Made by a program: the position numbers and the translations under genes
Origin: Streptomyces aureocirculatus
GTDB lineage: Bacteria; Actinomycetota; Actinomycetes; Streptomycetales; Streptomycetaceae
Reading direction: 5' to 3'
DNA: 45,188 bases
NCBI RefSeq assembly: GCF_000720475.1
Contig: NZ_JOAP01000057.1
Span: forward strand, 1-45,188
The notes under the pieces: generated by a model
Database searches by the model: none
The model's input: only the letters and a program-made list of their open reading frames with translations
Told to the model about the DNA's origin: nothing
Shown here: positions 25,546-32,862 of the stretch, in pieces
Numbering within the stretch: position 1 is the stretch's first letter
Layout of the letters: each line of letters begins with the position of its first letter

Positions 25546-26156
25546 CCGAGGCCGACCGCGCCCCCAAGCAGGACCGCAGCCGGGCCACCCGGCAGCGGCT
25601 CCTCGAGGCGGCGGTCGCGTGTCTGGCCGAGCACGGCTGGGCGGGCTCCACGGTGTCCGTCGTCGCCGAACGCGCGGGAGTGTCGCGCGGCGCCGCCCAG
25701 CACCACTTCCGCACCCGCGAGGAGCTGTTCACGGCGGCGGTCGAGTACGTCGCCGAGGAGCGGTCGGCCGCGCTGCGCGGATTGTTCCCCGGGGTCCCGG
25801 AAGGCCGGGGGGACGCGGCAGGGGTCGACCGGACCGCGGTGGTCGGCGCCCTGGTCGACCTCTACACGGGGCCGCTCTTCCGGGCCGCCCTGCACCTGTG
25901 GGTCGCCGCTTCCCACGAGGAGCAACTGGGCGCCAGGGTGGCCGAGCTGGAGGCGCGCGTGGGCCGGGAGACGCACCGCATCGCGGTGGAGCTGCTCGGC
26001 GCGGACGAGCGCGGGCCCGGGGTGCGGGAGACCGTGCAGGGTCTGCTCGACATGGCCCGCGGCCTCGGGCTCGCCAACCTCCTCACGGACGACGGGGCGC
26101 GCCGCGAGCGGGTCGTGGCGCAGTGGGGGCGCCTGGTGGACGAGGCGCTCGGCTGA
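25533..26156 (+). CDS. TetR-family regulator, last gene of the catabolic operon
   Basis: A 207-residue TetR protein. The HTH is at about residues 17-65 (ATRQRLLEAAVACLAEHGW, TVSVVAERAGVSRGAAQHHF, RTREELFTAAVEYV) and a helical ligand domain follows. Regulators of this type at the end of acyl-CoA operons usually sense acyl-CoA and repress the operon. The inverted repeat at 17248-17259 is the likely target. ATG 25533 overlaps the hydratase by 13 bp; GTG 25542 is an alternative start with a GTGA-type overlap. It converges on the cupin gene with 28 bp between stops. Confidence 0.9.
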   Translation: MGAVTEADRAPKQDRSRATRQRLLEAAVACLAEHGWAGSTVSVVAERAGVSRGAAQHHFRTREELFTAAVEYVAEERSAALRGLFPGVPEGRGDAAGVDRTAVVGALVDLYTGPLFRAALHLWVAASHEEQLGARVAELEARVGRETHRIAVELLGADERGPGVRETVQGLLDMARGLGLANLLTDDGARRERVVAQWGRLVDEALG

Positions 26157-26184
26157 ACCGTGCGGCCGAACCGTGCGGTCGGGC

Positions 26185-26724
26185 CTACTCGAAGGGGCAG
26201 CCCGGGTTGGGTTCGTCCCGGGACAGGGGCGCGCCGTGCGGCAGGACGTAGAGGACGTCGAGGACGAGCGGGTCGGTGCCGAGGTTGCGGCCTATGTGCA
26301 CATTGCCGGGGCCCGGCGGCTCGTACACCGTCTCGCCGGTCCCGTACACGCCGTCGGACGCGCAGGCCGCGGCGTAGTGGCTGAGGGTGCCCTCGCGGAC
26401 GACGGCGTGCAGCGGCCCGTCGTGGTGGTGCCAGCCGGTGGCCTGCCCTGGCGGGACGGTGACGCGGCGCAGGATGTAGTCGGTGTCGCCGACGGTGGTG
26501 TGGTGCAGGACCCGGCCGGTGACGCCGGGGCCCGGCGGGGTGGCGTGGGCGGTGGCGGGGGCCGAGAGGGGCAGCGCTGCCAGAAGCAGGGGTATGCATC
26601 GCAGGGCAAGGCGCCGCGAAGCCAAGTGCCGCGGGGCAACGCGTCGCGGGGCAACGCGCCGGGAGGCAACGCGTCGCGGGGCAACGCGCCGGGAGGCAAC
26701 GCGTCGCGGGGAAACGCACCGCAT
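26185..26724 (-). CDS. Exported cupin-domain protein with repeat-expanded signal peptide
   Basis: A 179-residue protein. After a hydrophobic core (CIPLLLAALPLSAPA) and an AHA cleavage site at about residue 60 comes a single cupin domain (VTVPPGQATGWHHHDGPLHA, VVREGTLSHY, YEPPGPGNVHIGRN), whose His residues fit a metal site. The usual short basic n-region is expanded by a 30-bp tandem repeat coding RRVAS/RRVAP, giving a run of about 14 arginines before the core. ATG 26724 starts at the edge of the repeat; an upstream ATG would add about 21 further residues. Enzyme or binding function unknown. A hairpin terminator separates it from citrate synthase upstream. Confidence 0.82.
   Translation of the reverse strand: MRCVSPRRVASRRVAPRRVASRRVAPRRVAPRHLASRRLALRCIPLLLAALPLSAPATAHATPPGPGVTGRVLHHTTVGDTDYILRRVTVPPGQATGWHHHDGPLHAVVREGTLSHYAAACASDGVYGTGETVYEPPGPGNVHIGRNLGTDPLVLDVLYVLPHGAPLSRDEPNPGCPFE
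26611..26724. repeat. 30-bp tandem repeat inside a signal-peptide coding region
   Basis: Two exact 30-bp copies (26641-26670 and 26671-26700) are flanked by a degenerate copy (26611-26640) and a partial copy (26701-26724). The period is a multiple of three, so copy number can change without a frameshift; each unit adds ten residues with four arginines. Confidence 0.92.
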
Positions 26725-26786
26725 GGGGACCGTCCTTCGCTGGTGGCCGGTGGGCGTGCCCGGGAACCGTGCGCGCCCCCGGGGCA

Positions 26787-26814
26787 CGGGCCGGGGCGTC
26801 CGCGCCCCGGCCCG
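26787..26814 (-). terminator. Hairpin terminator downstream of citrate synthase
   Basis: A perfect 12-bp stem (26787-26798 with 26803-26814) closed by a TCCG tetraloop, 30-57 bp after the citrate synthase stop on the minus strand. It should separate that transcript from the cupin gene. Confidence 0.85.
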
Positions 26815-26843
26815 GCGCCTGCCCCCATGGGCGGGGACGGCGC

Positions 26844-27944
26844 TCAGCCCTTCAGGTCTCCATACCCGGAGATGTCCTCGGGGCTGCGCGCGGCAGGACC
26901 CACGTACCGCGCCGACGGGCGCACCAGGCGGCCCGTGCGCTTCTGCTCCAGGATGTGCGCCGACCAGCCCGCGGTGCGGGCGCAGGTGAACATGGACGTG
27001 AACATGTGCGCGGGCACCTCGGCGAAGTCGAGCACGATCGCCGCCCAGAACTCCACGTTGGTGGCGAGGACCCGGTCGGGGCGGCGGGCGTGCAGCTCGT
27101 CCAGGGCCGCCTTCTCCAGGGCCTCCGCGACCTCGAAGCGGGGCGCGCCGAGTTCGCGGGCGGTGCGGCGCAGGACGCGGGCGCGCGGGTCCTCGGCGCG
27201 GTAGACGCGGTGCCCGAAGCCCATCAGGCGCTCGCCCTTGTCCAGGGCCTGCTTGACGTACGCGACGGCGTCGCCGGTGCGCTCGATCTCCTCGATCATG
27301 CCGAGGACACGGGACGGCGCCCCGCCGTGCAGCGGGCCCGACATGGCGCCGACGGCACCGGACAGGGCGGCGGCCACATCGGCGCCGGTGGAGGCGATGA
27401 CGCGGGCGGTGAAGGTGGAGGCGTTCATGCCGTGCTCGGCGGCGGACGTCCAGTAGGCGTCGACGGCCTGGACGTGCCGCGGGTCGGGCTCGCCGCGCCA
27501 GCGCCGCATGAAGCGCTCCACGACGGTCTCGGCCTTGTCGATCTCACGCTGCGGGACCATCGGCAGGCCCTGGCCGCGCGCGGACTGCGCCACGTACGAG
27601 AGCGCCATGACGGCGGCGCGCGCGAGGTCGTCGCGGGCCTGGGGCTCGTCGATGTCGAGCAGCGGGCGCAGGCCCCACACCGGGGCGAGCATGGCGAGCG
27701 CCGACTGGACGTCGACGCGGATGTCACCGGAGTGCACGGGGATGGGGAAGGGCTCGGCGGGCGGCAGACCGGGGTCGAAGGCGCCGTCGACGAGCAGGCC
27801 CCAGACGTTGCCGAAGGAGACGTGGCCGACCAGGTCCTCGATATCGACGCCCCGGTAGCGCAGGGCACCACCTTCCTTGTCCGGTTCGGCGATCTCCGTC
27901 TCGAAAGCGACGACTCCTTCAAGTCCGGGTACGAAGTCGGACAT
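26844..27944 (-). CDS. Citrate synthase 2
   Basis: A 366-residue type of citrate synthase common in actinobacteria as a second enzyme (citA-like): it condenses acetyl-CoA and oxaloacetate, possibly with methylcitrate-type substrates. Active-site segments are visible: GMNASTFTARVIASTGADV, GPLHGGAPSRVLGMIEE (first His), LMGFGHRVYRAEDPRA (second His) and ATNVEFWAAIVLDFAEVPA, with MFTCARTAGWSAHILEQ near the end. The N-terminal MSDFVPGLEGVVAFETEIAE, RYRGVDIEDLVGHVSF is typical. ATG 27944 is preferred over a GTG far upstream whose translation is not protein-like. It is divergent from pdxH, 266 bp away. Confidence 0.93.
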   Translation of the reverse strand: MSDFVPGLEGVVAFETEIAEPDKEGGALRYRGVDIEDLVGHVSFGNVWGLLVDGAFDPGLPPAEPFPIPVHSGDIRVDVQSALAMLAPVWGLRPLLDIDEPQARDDLARAAVMALSYVAQSARGQGLPMVPQREIDKAETVVERFMRRWRGEPDPRHVQAVDAYWTSAAEHGMNASTFTARVIASTGADVAAALSGAVGAMSGPLHGGAPSRVLGMIEEIERTGDAVAYVKQALDKGERLMGFGHRVYRAEDPRARVLRRTARELGAPRFEVAEALEKAALDELHARRPDRVLATNVEFWAAIVLDFAEVPAHMFTSMFTCARTAGWSAHILEQKRTGRLVRPSARYVGPAARSPEDISGYGDLKG

Positions 27945-28210
27945 CAGGCGGCTCCTCGTGATGGGTGGGACGGGGTGGGTGCGACGGGGCGGGTGCGACC
28001 CGAAACCTGGGCTCCGGGATCCGGGGGTAACCCGGTGATGCCCCGAGCGGTCGGAGGTCACCCAACCGACACGGATTCGGAACGATAACCCTTGGTGCCA
28101 CCCTTGGCGATGGGCCGCGGCACTCAGTGCCACACATCACCTCAAGGGAGGCCGCCGCACCGCCGACTGCCGCCGTATGCCGGGGTGTTCGTATACGGCA
28201 AGATGATCGG

Positions 28211-28939
28211 GTGACCGACTCCCGTGCCACCGCCCCCGACGCGACCGGCCCCACCCCTGACCCCGCCGCGGGCGCCGCCGACCTGGCCGCCATGCGTGCC
28301 CACTACGTCGCCGAGGGCATCGCCGAAGCCGACTTCCCCGCCGATCCCTTCGAACAGTTCGGACGTTGGTTCGCCCAGGCGGCCGCCGAGGCCGCGGACC
28401 CCGCCGGGGTGGTCCACGAGCCGAACGCGATGGTCGTGTCCACGGCGAACGCCGAGGGGCGCCCCAGTTCCCGCACGGTCCTCCTGAAGGGGTACGACGC
28501 CCGCGGCTTCGTCTTCTACACGAACTACGAGTCCGGCAAGGCCCGGGACATCGACGCGAACCCGCAGGTCTCGCTGCTCTTTCCCTGGCATCCGATGGCC
28601 CGCCAGGTGATCGTGTCCGGCACGGCGGTGCGGACCGGCAGGGACGAGACCGTCCGCTACTTCCGCAGCCGCCCGCACGGCTCCCAGCTCGGCGCCTGGG
28701 CGAGCGCCCAGTCGTCCGTGATCGGCTCCCGGGCGGAACTCGACACGGCGTACGCGGAGTTGGCCGCGCGCTATCCGGAGGGCGAGCAGGTGCCCGCACC
28801 GCCGCACTGGGGCGGCTACCGCGTCGTCCCCGACACGGTCGAGTTCTGGCAGGGCCGCACCAATCGCCTGCACGACAGGCTGCGCTATGTCCGCGAGGAC
28901 GCCTCCGCGCCGTGGACGCTGCAGCGCCTCAGCCCCTGA
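28211..28939 (+). CDS. pdxH: Pyridoxamine 5'-phosphate oxidase
   Basis: A 242-residue FMN enzyme that oxidises pyridoxamine or pyridoxine 5'-phosphate to PLP. The sequence shows [51 protein letters not shown], the FMN-site [28 protein letters not shown] and the end [20 protein letters not shown], all diagnostic. GTG 28211 gives the normal length; the first 20 or so residues are Ala/Pro/Thr-rich and variable. It converges on an alpha/beta hydrolase gene over a shared hairpin. PLP made here is the cofactor of serC elsewhere in the window, but the genes are not linked. Confidence 0.95.
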   Translation: MTDSRATAPDATGPTPDPAAGAADLAAMRAHYVAEGIAEADFPADPFEQFGRWFAQAAAEAADPAGVVHEPNAMVVSTANAEGRPSSRTVLLKGYDARGFVFYTNYESGKARDIDANPQVSLLFPWHPMARQVIVSGTAVRTGRDETVRYFRSRPHGSQLGAWASAQSSVIGSRAELDTAYAELAARYPEGEQVPAPPHWGGYRVVPDTVEFWQGRTNRLHDRLRYVREDASAPWTLQRLSP

Positions 28940-28972
28940 ACCCGGCCTTCCGGGCGGACGAGGGGCTGGACA

Positions 28973-29007
28973 GCGTCCTGACAGGCCCTAGGAGCCCGTC
29001 AGGACGC
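28973..29007. terminator. Bidirectional hairpin between pdxH and the hydrolase
   Basis: GCGTCCTGAC (28973-28982) pairs perfectly with 28998-29007, extended by GGAC/GTCC after one mismatch. The right arm lies inside the last codons of the convergent hydrolase, so the stem overlaps its stop codon. Confidence 0.8.
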
Positions 29008-29854
29008 CGTCCAGGAATGGCTCGATCGCTTCGCGCCAGCCCGCCGGCTGGTCGTAGTGGACGAGGTGGCCGGCGTCCGGGACCTCCGCGTAGGCGCCGC
29101 GGGGCAGGACGCGCACCATCTCCTGGGCCTCGGCGCGGCCCAGCTCGCCGTCCAGGCCGCGCACGACGAGGGCAGGGCACTGGACCTGGACCAGCTCTTC
29201 CCAGTGCGCGTCGTACACCCAGGTCTCGCGGGACTTCAGCATGTGCGCCGGGTCGAAGACCGGACGCCAGCCGTCGTCGCCCTCGGTCATCACCTCCGAG
29301 AAGAAGCTGCCCCGCGAGGGATTGGGCCGCTCCACCCAGGGGTCGTCCTCGCCGAACCACTTGCGGACGTCCGCGAGCGTCGCGAACGGCACCGGCCAGG
29401 ACTTGAACCAGGCCTCCCACTCCCGCTGCGACGCGGCCCCGAGCGCCGACGCGCGCATGTCGCAGATGACCAGGCCCCGGACGAGGTCGGGTCGGCGCGC
29501 GGCCAACTGCCAGGCCGTGAGCGCGCCCATGGAGTGGCCGATGAGGACGGCGGGAGAGAGGCCGAGCTGCTCGAGGGCCGCCTCGGCGTCGTCCACGTAC
29601 GCCTCGCGGTGGTAGGGGCCCTCGGCGGGCTTGTCGCTCTGGCCGTGTCCGCGCTGGTCGAGCGCGACCGCGCGGTGCCGCTCGGCGAGCCAGCGGGCCG
29701 TGCCCGCCCAGTGCGAGGCGCGGCCCATCAGGCCGTGCAGCAGAAGCACTCCGCCCGGGGACGCCTCGGCCTCCCTGGATTTGGGAGGGTCCGCGTACTC
29801 CCAGGCGGCAAGGCCCACGCCGCCCGCGCCGGTCACGTCGATGCGTCGCACCAT
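28988..29854 (-). CDS. Alpha/beta hydrolase
   Basis: A 288-residue alpha/beta-fold hydrolase with the oxyanion segment LLLHGLMGRASHWAGTARWL, the strand ALDQRGHGQSDKPAEG, the nucleophile elbow VLIGHSMGALTAWQLA (Ser in GHSMG), a cap region rich in Trp (EWEAWFKSWPVPF), the acid strand PALVVRGLDGELGR and the catalytic His in VPDAGHLVHYDQP. The pattern resembles haloperoxidase/epoxide-hydrolase-like housekeeping members in Streptomyces. ATG 29854 follows a weak purine stretch; an upstream GTG would add a poor extension. The substrate is unknown. Confidence 0.92.
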   Translation of the reverse strand: MVRRIDVTGAGGVGLAAWEYADPPKSREAEASPGGVLLLHGLMGRASHWAGTARWLAERHRAVALDQRGHGQSDKPAEGPYHREAYVDDAEAALEQLGLSPAVLIGHSMGALTAWQLAARRPDLVRGLVICDMRASALGAASQREWEAWFKSWPVPFATLADVRKWFGEDDPWVERPNPSRGSFFSEVMTEGDDGWRPVFDPAHMLKSRETWVYDAHWEELVQVQCPALVVRGLDGELGRAEAQEMVRVLPRGAYAEVPDAGHLVHYDQPAGWREAIEPFLDGVLTGS

Positions 29855-30096
29855 GGTCCCAGGCACCCCCCTTGGTTCCGGACGTGTTGTTCGCTCACGC
29901 ACCCCGGCACGCTATCGAACCCTCATTCGATCTCGGCCGTATTGCCGCCAACACCCCTCGTTCGGGTGACCGTGCTCAAGGATTGATCGCCGCCGCCAAG
30001 GGGAGATCTTCATCGGGGGGCGGGTCGCTCGGGGAAACCGGCCCGTGGGGGATGACCCTGGGAGCTCGGGGCTCCGGGTCAGCACAGGGGAGGACA

Positions 30097-30124
30097 GGCC
30101 CCGGCGCTCAAGGGCGCCGGGGCC
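30097..30124. terminator. Hairpin, 11-bp perfect stem
   Basis: GGCCCCGGCGC at 30097-30107 pairs with 30114-30124 around a 6-base loop (TCAAGG). Likely a terminator for transcription arriving from either side. Confidence 0.7.
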
Positions 30125-30256
30125 CTCTGCGTGCGCGGGGCGGGGCGTGCGGCGCCGCGTGCACGCCCGTTCACCAACTGGGCTCATCGTCCGCCCCCTC
30201 TCCCGCCGTACGGCAAGGACCCGGTGCAGGACCCGGCGACCGCTCGACCGGCCCGT

Positions 30257-30296
30257 CGGCCGGAACCCCGGGTTCCGGGGCCCGGGGTTCCGGCCG
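30257..30296. terminator. Hairpin, 16-bp perfect stem
   Basis: The arms 30257-30272 and 30281-30296 (each CGGCCGGAACCCCGGG or its complement) pair perfectly around an 8-base loop. It lies about 190 bp beyond the DmdR1 stop and could stop that transcript. Confidence 0.8.
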
Positions 30297-30455
30297 GGTC
30301 GAGAGTCGTCGGGTCATATGCCTCTCGCGACAGCCTCGCACGCAATGCGTTCCTCCGCTGCGATTCGGCGCACTGAATCTTCGGCTCCGGCTGGTCTCGG
30401 TCTCGTACCAACTACCTCTGTTGTCACAGAAGTTGACCGAAACATCCGGTTCGTG

Positions 30456-30474
30456 ACCCGGCTCGGCGCCGGGT
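30456..30474 (-). terminator. Short hairpin just after the DmdR1 stop codon
   Basis: ACCCGGC (30456-30462) and GCCGGGT (30468-30474) form a 7-bp stem with a 5-base loop, 4 bp beyond the stop codon of the minus-strand repressor gene. Confidence 0.5.
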
Positions 30475-30478
30475 GCCG

Positions 30479-31171
30479 TCAGCGCTTGGCCACGAACACA
30501 TGCGACGCGACGTCCGCCGCGAGCTCGGCGGCCTCGCCGCTGCTGCCCACGAGGACTCCGCCTGCGGACTCCGTGACGCTCACGACCGAGCCGGGCTGGA
30601 CGCCCGCGCGCCGGAGCGTGTACATGAGCTGGGCGTCCGTCTGGATCGGCTCGCCGATGCGGCGCACCACGACCGTCTTGCCGTCCGCGCCGGGGTCGAG
30701 GTCGATCAGGGAGACCATGCCCTCGTCCAGGAACGGGTCGGCGCCGTCCTTCTCGCCGAGCTCTTCCAGGCCCGGGATGGGGTTGCCGTACGGCGACTCG
30801 GTGGGATGGCGCAGGAGCTCCAGGACGCGGCGCTCCACCGCCTCGCTCATCACGTGCTCCCAGCGGCAGGCCTCGGCGTGCACCTGCTCCCACTCCAGGC
30901 CGATCACGTCGACCAGGAGACATTCGGCGAGGCGGTGCTTGCGCATCACGCGGGTGGCGAGGCGGCGGCCCTCCTCGGTCAGCTCCAGGTGCCGGTCGCT
31001 GGCGACGGCCACCAGGCCGTCGCGCTCCATCCGCGCCACCGTCTGGCTCACCGTCGGACCGCTCTGGTCGAGCCGCTCGGCGATCCTGGCGCGCATGGGG
31101 ACGACACCCTCCTCCTCCAGTTCGAGGATGGTGCGCAAATACATCTCAGTGGTGTCAATCAGCCCCGACAT
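30479..31171 (-). CDS. dmdR1: DtxR-family iron-dependent repressor (DmdR1-like)
   Basis: A 230-residue Fe(II)-activated repressor of siderophore and iron genes. The winged HTH is residues about 4-65 (MSGLIDTTEMYLRTILELEE, MRARIAERLDQSGPTVSQTV, ARMERDGLVAV). The dimer and metal domain carries RVMRKHRLAECLLVDVIGL, HAEACRWEHVMSEAVERRV and HPTESPYGNPIPG, with the conserved Cys/His/Glu metal ligands. An SH3-like domain closes the protein. Length and sequence fit DmdR1 of S. coelicolor rather than the shorter MntR. The ATG at 31171 is standard. No canonical iron box is evident upstream; a DasR-like site lies in the shared divergent region. The whole gene is covered by an open antisense frame. Confidence 0.9.
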   Translation of the reverse strand: MSGLIDTTEMYLRTILELEEEGVVPMRARIAERLDQSGPTVSQTVARMERDGLVAVASDRHLELTEEGRRLATRVMRKHRLAECLLVDVIGLEWEQVHAEACRWEHVMSEAVERRVLELLRHPTESPYGNPIPGLEELGEKDGADPFLDEGMVSLIDLDPGADGKTVVVRRIGEPIQTDAQLMYTLRRAGVQPGSVVSVTESAGGVLVGSSGEAAELAADVASHVFVAKR

Positions 31172-31284
31172 GGGTGCCCCTCAGAATTCGCTCGTGCGCT
31201 GGCCCTGTCCTCAATTCTGACGCATACCACTGACAACCGGGTTGCGCCGGGAAAAGAGGCGGTCGGAGACCGTGTTGACAGGGC

Positions 31285-31300
31285 CCTGGTCCAGACCGCA
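31285..31300. promoter_or_regulatory. DasR-like dre site between dmdR1 and the SIS gene
   Basis: CCTGGTCCAGACCGCA matches the dre consensus ACTGGTCTAGACCACT at 12 of 16 positions, with the GGTC/GACC half sites intact. A TTGACA hexamer is directly upstream (31275-31280). DasR is the GlcNAc-responsive GntR-family regulator and has been reported to control dmdR1 in S. coelicolor, so the position is meaningful. Confidence 0.6.
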
Positions 31301-31350
31301 CCGTGATCCGCGACACGACGGGACGACGGCGGGACGAAGGGGTTTCGCGG

Positions 31351-32379
31351 ATGAGCCACGGCATGGCGGCAGGCGGGTCCGACGGGGCCCGTGAGGGCGA
31401 CGGGACTCCTGTGAAAGACGCGACGGGCACGGGCGCGTCGCCCGAAGCGGGCGGGTCGCCCGCGGCGGGCGGCGGCGTTGCCTCCGGCGGTGGCACGGCT
31501 TTGGGCGGTGGCATGGCTGCGGGGGGTGCGGCGGGCAGTGGCGCGGCGGGCAGTGGCGCGGGTGCGGCGGCTGTGGGCGGTGCGGCGGGCAGTGGTGCGG
31601 GTGTGGGCGGTGCGGTGGGCGGTGGTGCGGGTGTCCCGGTTGCCGAGCGTTATCTCGACGCCGCGATCGACCTGCTGCGCCGGGTGCGGGACGAGGAGGC
31701 CCCGGCGATCACGGCCGCGGGTGAGCTGATCGCCGACGCCGTCGCGGGGGACGGCCGCCTCTTCGCCTTCGGCGCGGGGCACTCCTCCCTCGCCGCCCAG
31801 GATGTCGTCTACCGCGCGGGCGGCCTCGCCCTGATGAACCTGCTCGCCGTGCCCGGCGTCGTCGGCGTGGACGTGATGCCCGCGACGCTCGGCTCGGCCC
31901 TGGAGCGCGTGGACGGCCTCGCCGCCGCCGTCCTCGACTCCAGCCCGGTCCGCCCCGGCGACGTCCTCGTGATCATTTCCCTCTCCGGCCGCAACGCGCT
32001 CCCCGTGGAGATGGCCATGAACGCCCGCGCGCTCGGCCTGAAGGTCATCGGCGTGACCTCGGTGGCGTACGCGACGCAGACGAAGTCCCGGCACATGTCC
32101 GGGACCTTCCTGAAGGACCACTGCGACGTCGTGCTCGACTCCAAGATCGCGATCGGCGACGCGGAGCTTTCCGTCGACTCCGTCGACGCTCCGTTCGGGC
32201 CCGCGTCCACCGCCGTCACCAGTGCGCTGGTGCAGGCCGTCACGGCCACCGCGGTTGCCGCCCTCGGGAGCCGAGGTGTCCAGCCGCCCCTGCTGCGTTC
32301 CGGGAACGTGGACGGGGGCCATGACTGGAACGGGCGGATCTTTGCCGAGTACGGGGATCGGATTTTTTACCGGCACTGA
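31351..32379 (+). CDS. SIS-domain sugar phosphate isomerase/binding protein
   Basis: A 342-residue protein whose last 250 residues are a SIS domain (RLFAFGAGHSSLAAQDVVYR, LVIISLSGRNALPVEMAMNA, VIGVTSVAYATQTKSRH, HDWNGRIFAEYGDRIFY), similar to the N-acetylmuramate/GlcNAc-6-phosphate-type SIS proteins. The first 95 or so residues are almost wholly Gly/Ala/Ser (31400-31640) and built of irregular GGAAGSGA-like repeats, not found in normal family members. ATG 31351 is preferred over GTG 31303, which overlaps the antisense frame stop. A dre-like site upstream would place it under amino-sugar control with the divergent iron repressor. Confidence 0.88.
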   Translation: MSHGMAAGGSDGAREGDGTPVKDATGTGASPEAGGSPAAGGGVASGGGTALGGGMAAGGAAGSGAAGSGAGAAAVGGAAGSGAGVGGAVGGGAGVPVAERYLDAAIDLLRRVRDEEAPAITAAGELIADAVAGDGRLFAFGAGHSSLAAQDVVYRAGGLALMNLLAVPGVVGVDVMPATLGSALERVDGLAAAVLDSSPVRPGDVLVIISLSGRNALPVEMAMNARALGLKVIGVTSVAYATQTKSRHMSGTFLKDHCDVVLDSKIAIGDAELSVDSVDAPFGPASTAVTSALVQAVTATAVAALGSRGVQPPLLRSGNVDGGHDWNGRIFAEYGDRIFYRH

Positions 32380-32380
32380 A

Positions 32381-32484
32381 GGCTCCGCCGGGTGGGTTGT
32401 TTTGTATCTGCTGCCCGGTGGGGGCTGTTCGTGCCCCGCGGCGGAGCCGCATATTGAGACAGCCCCGCGCCCCTTGAGGGGCGC
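32381..32484. repeat. Dispersed Streptomyces-type intergenic repeat with two hairpins
   Basis: An inverted repeat GGCTCCGCCG (32381-32390) / CGGCGGAGCC (32439-32448) is followed by GCGCCCC-TTGA-GGGGCGC (32467-32484). Sequences with ATATTGAGACAGCCCCGCG next to such stems recur between genes in many Streptomyces genomes (from memory). It starts immediately after the SIS stop codon and may act as its terminator. Confidence 0.65.
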
Positions 32485-32563
32485 TTGCGCGAACCGCACC
32501 TGTACGTGCAGGCCACCGCCCGTCCCGTTCGCCTCCGCCTTCGCCTCGCCCCCGTTGACGACG

Positions 32564-32815
32564 GTGACGCCGGTGGCCGTGGTGCGGGTCACCGAGTCCC
32601 TGATGCTCTCGGGCCTCGGCGGCCTGGCAGGCGTCGCCCTCGGCGCGGCGGCGACCGCGGCGTACGCGGCCTCCGGCGACCTCCCCCGGGTGATCCCCCT
32701 GCGGGCCGTGCCGGCGGGCTTCGGCGCAACACTGGCGATCGGCACGGTGGCGGGCCTGTACCCGGCGGTACGAGCATCGCGCCTGTCCCCGACGCCGGCG
32801 CTGCACGCGGCGTGA
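32564..32815 (+). pseudogene. C-terminal remnant of an FtsX/MacB-type ABC permease
   Basis: The frame from about 32588 reads VTESLMLSGLGGLAGVALGA, then VIPLRAVPAGFGATLAIGTV and ends AGLYPAVRASRLSPTPALHA, the unmistakable last two membrane segments and conserved tail (YPAxRAsxlxP-x-x-ALx) of an FtsX-domain permease. Everything before it is missing: upstream lies the dispersed repeat and non-homologous sequence. About 83 codons survive from GTG 32564, but a functional protein is unlikely. It indicates deletion or recombination at this point. Confidence 0.8.
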
Positions 32816-32862
32816 CCTCTTCCCCCAGCCGTCCCTGGGGCACCCCGCAGAGGCCCACCCCC

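Larger units (their letters stand above)
29855..30478. other. 624-bp gap with three hairpins; no gene supported
   Basis: Between the hydrolase start and the DmdR1 stop I see hairpins but no convincing gene. On the minus strand a 47-codon frame (ATG near 30320, after GAGAGG) runs through the largest hairpin and is rich in Pro/Gly/Arg, so I do not call it. Short frames on the plus strand likewise look random. The left part must contain the hydrolase promoter. Confidence 0.5.
30473..31306 (+). other. Antisense open frame covering dmdR1 (adm-like)
   Basis: On the plus strand a frame from GTG 30473 to the TGA at 31304-31306 (277 codons) spans the entire DmdR1 gene and ends over a GTG of the SIS gene. 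Its translation is rich in His, Ala, Leu and Asp. In S. coelicolor the adm gene, antiparallel to dmdR1, has been reported to be expressed and to affect siderophore and antibiotic production. Here I see only the open frame: no ribosome binding site is obvious, and antisense frames of GC-rich genes are often open by codon bias alone. Confidence 0.3.

Noticed and set aside
26611..26724. Possible CRISPR or attachment-site repeat
   Set aside because: The 30-bp repeats are contiguous and in frame inside a signal-peptide coding region.
30171..30323. Small minus-strand frame after GAGAGG (begins MTRRLSTRPEPRAPEP)
   Set aside because: It passes through the arms of the 16-bp hairpin and is low-complexity Pro/Gly/Arg; more likely terminator sequence than protein.
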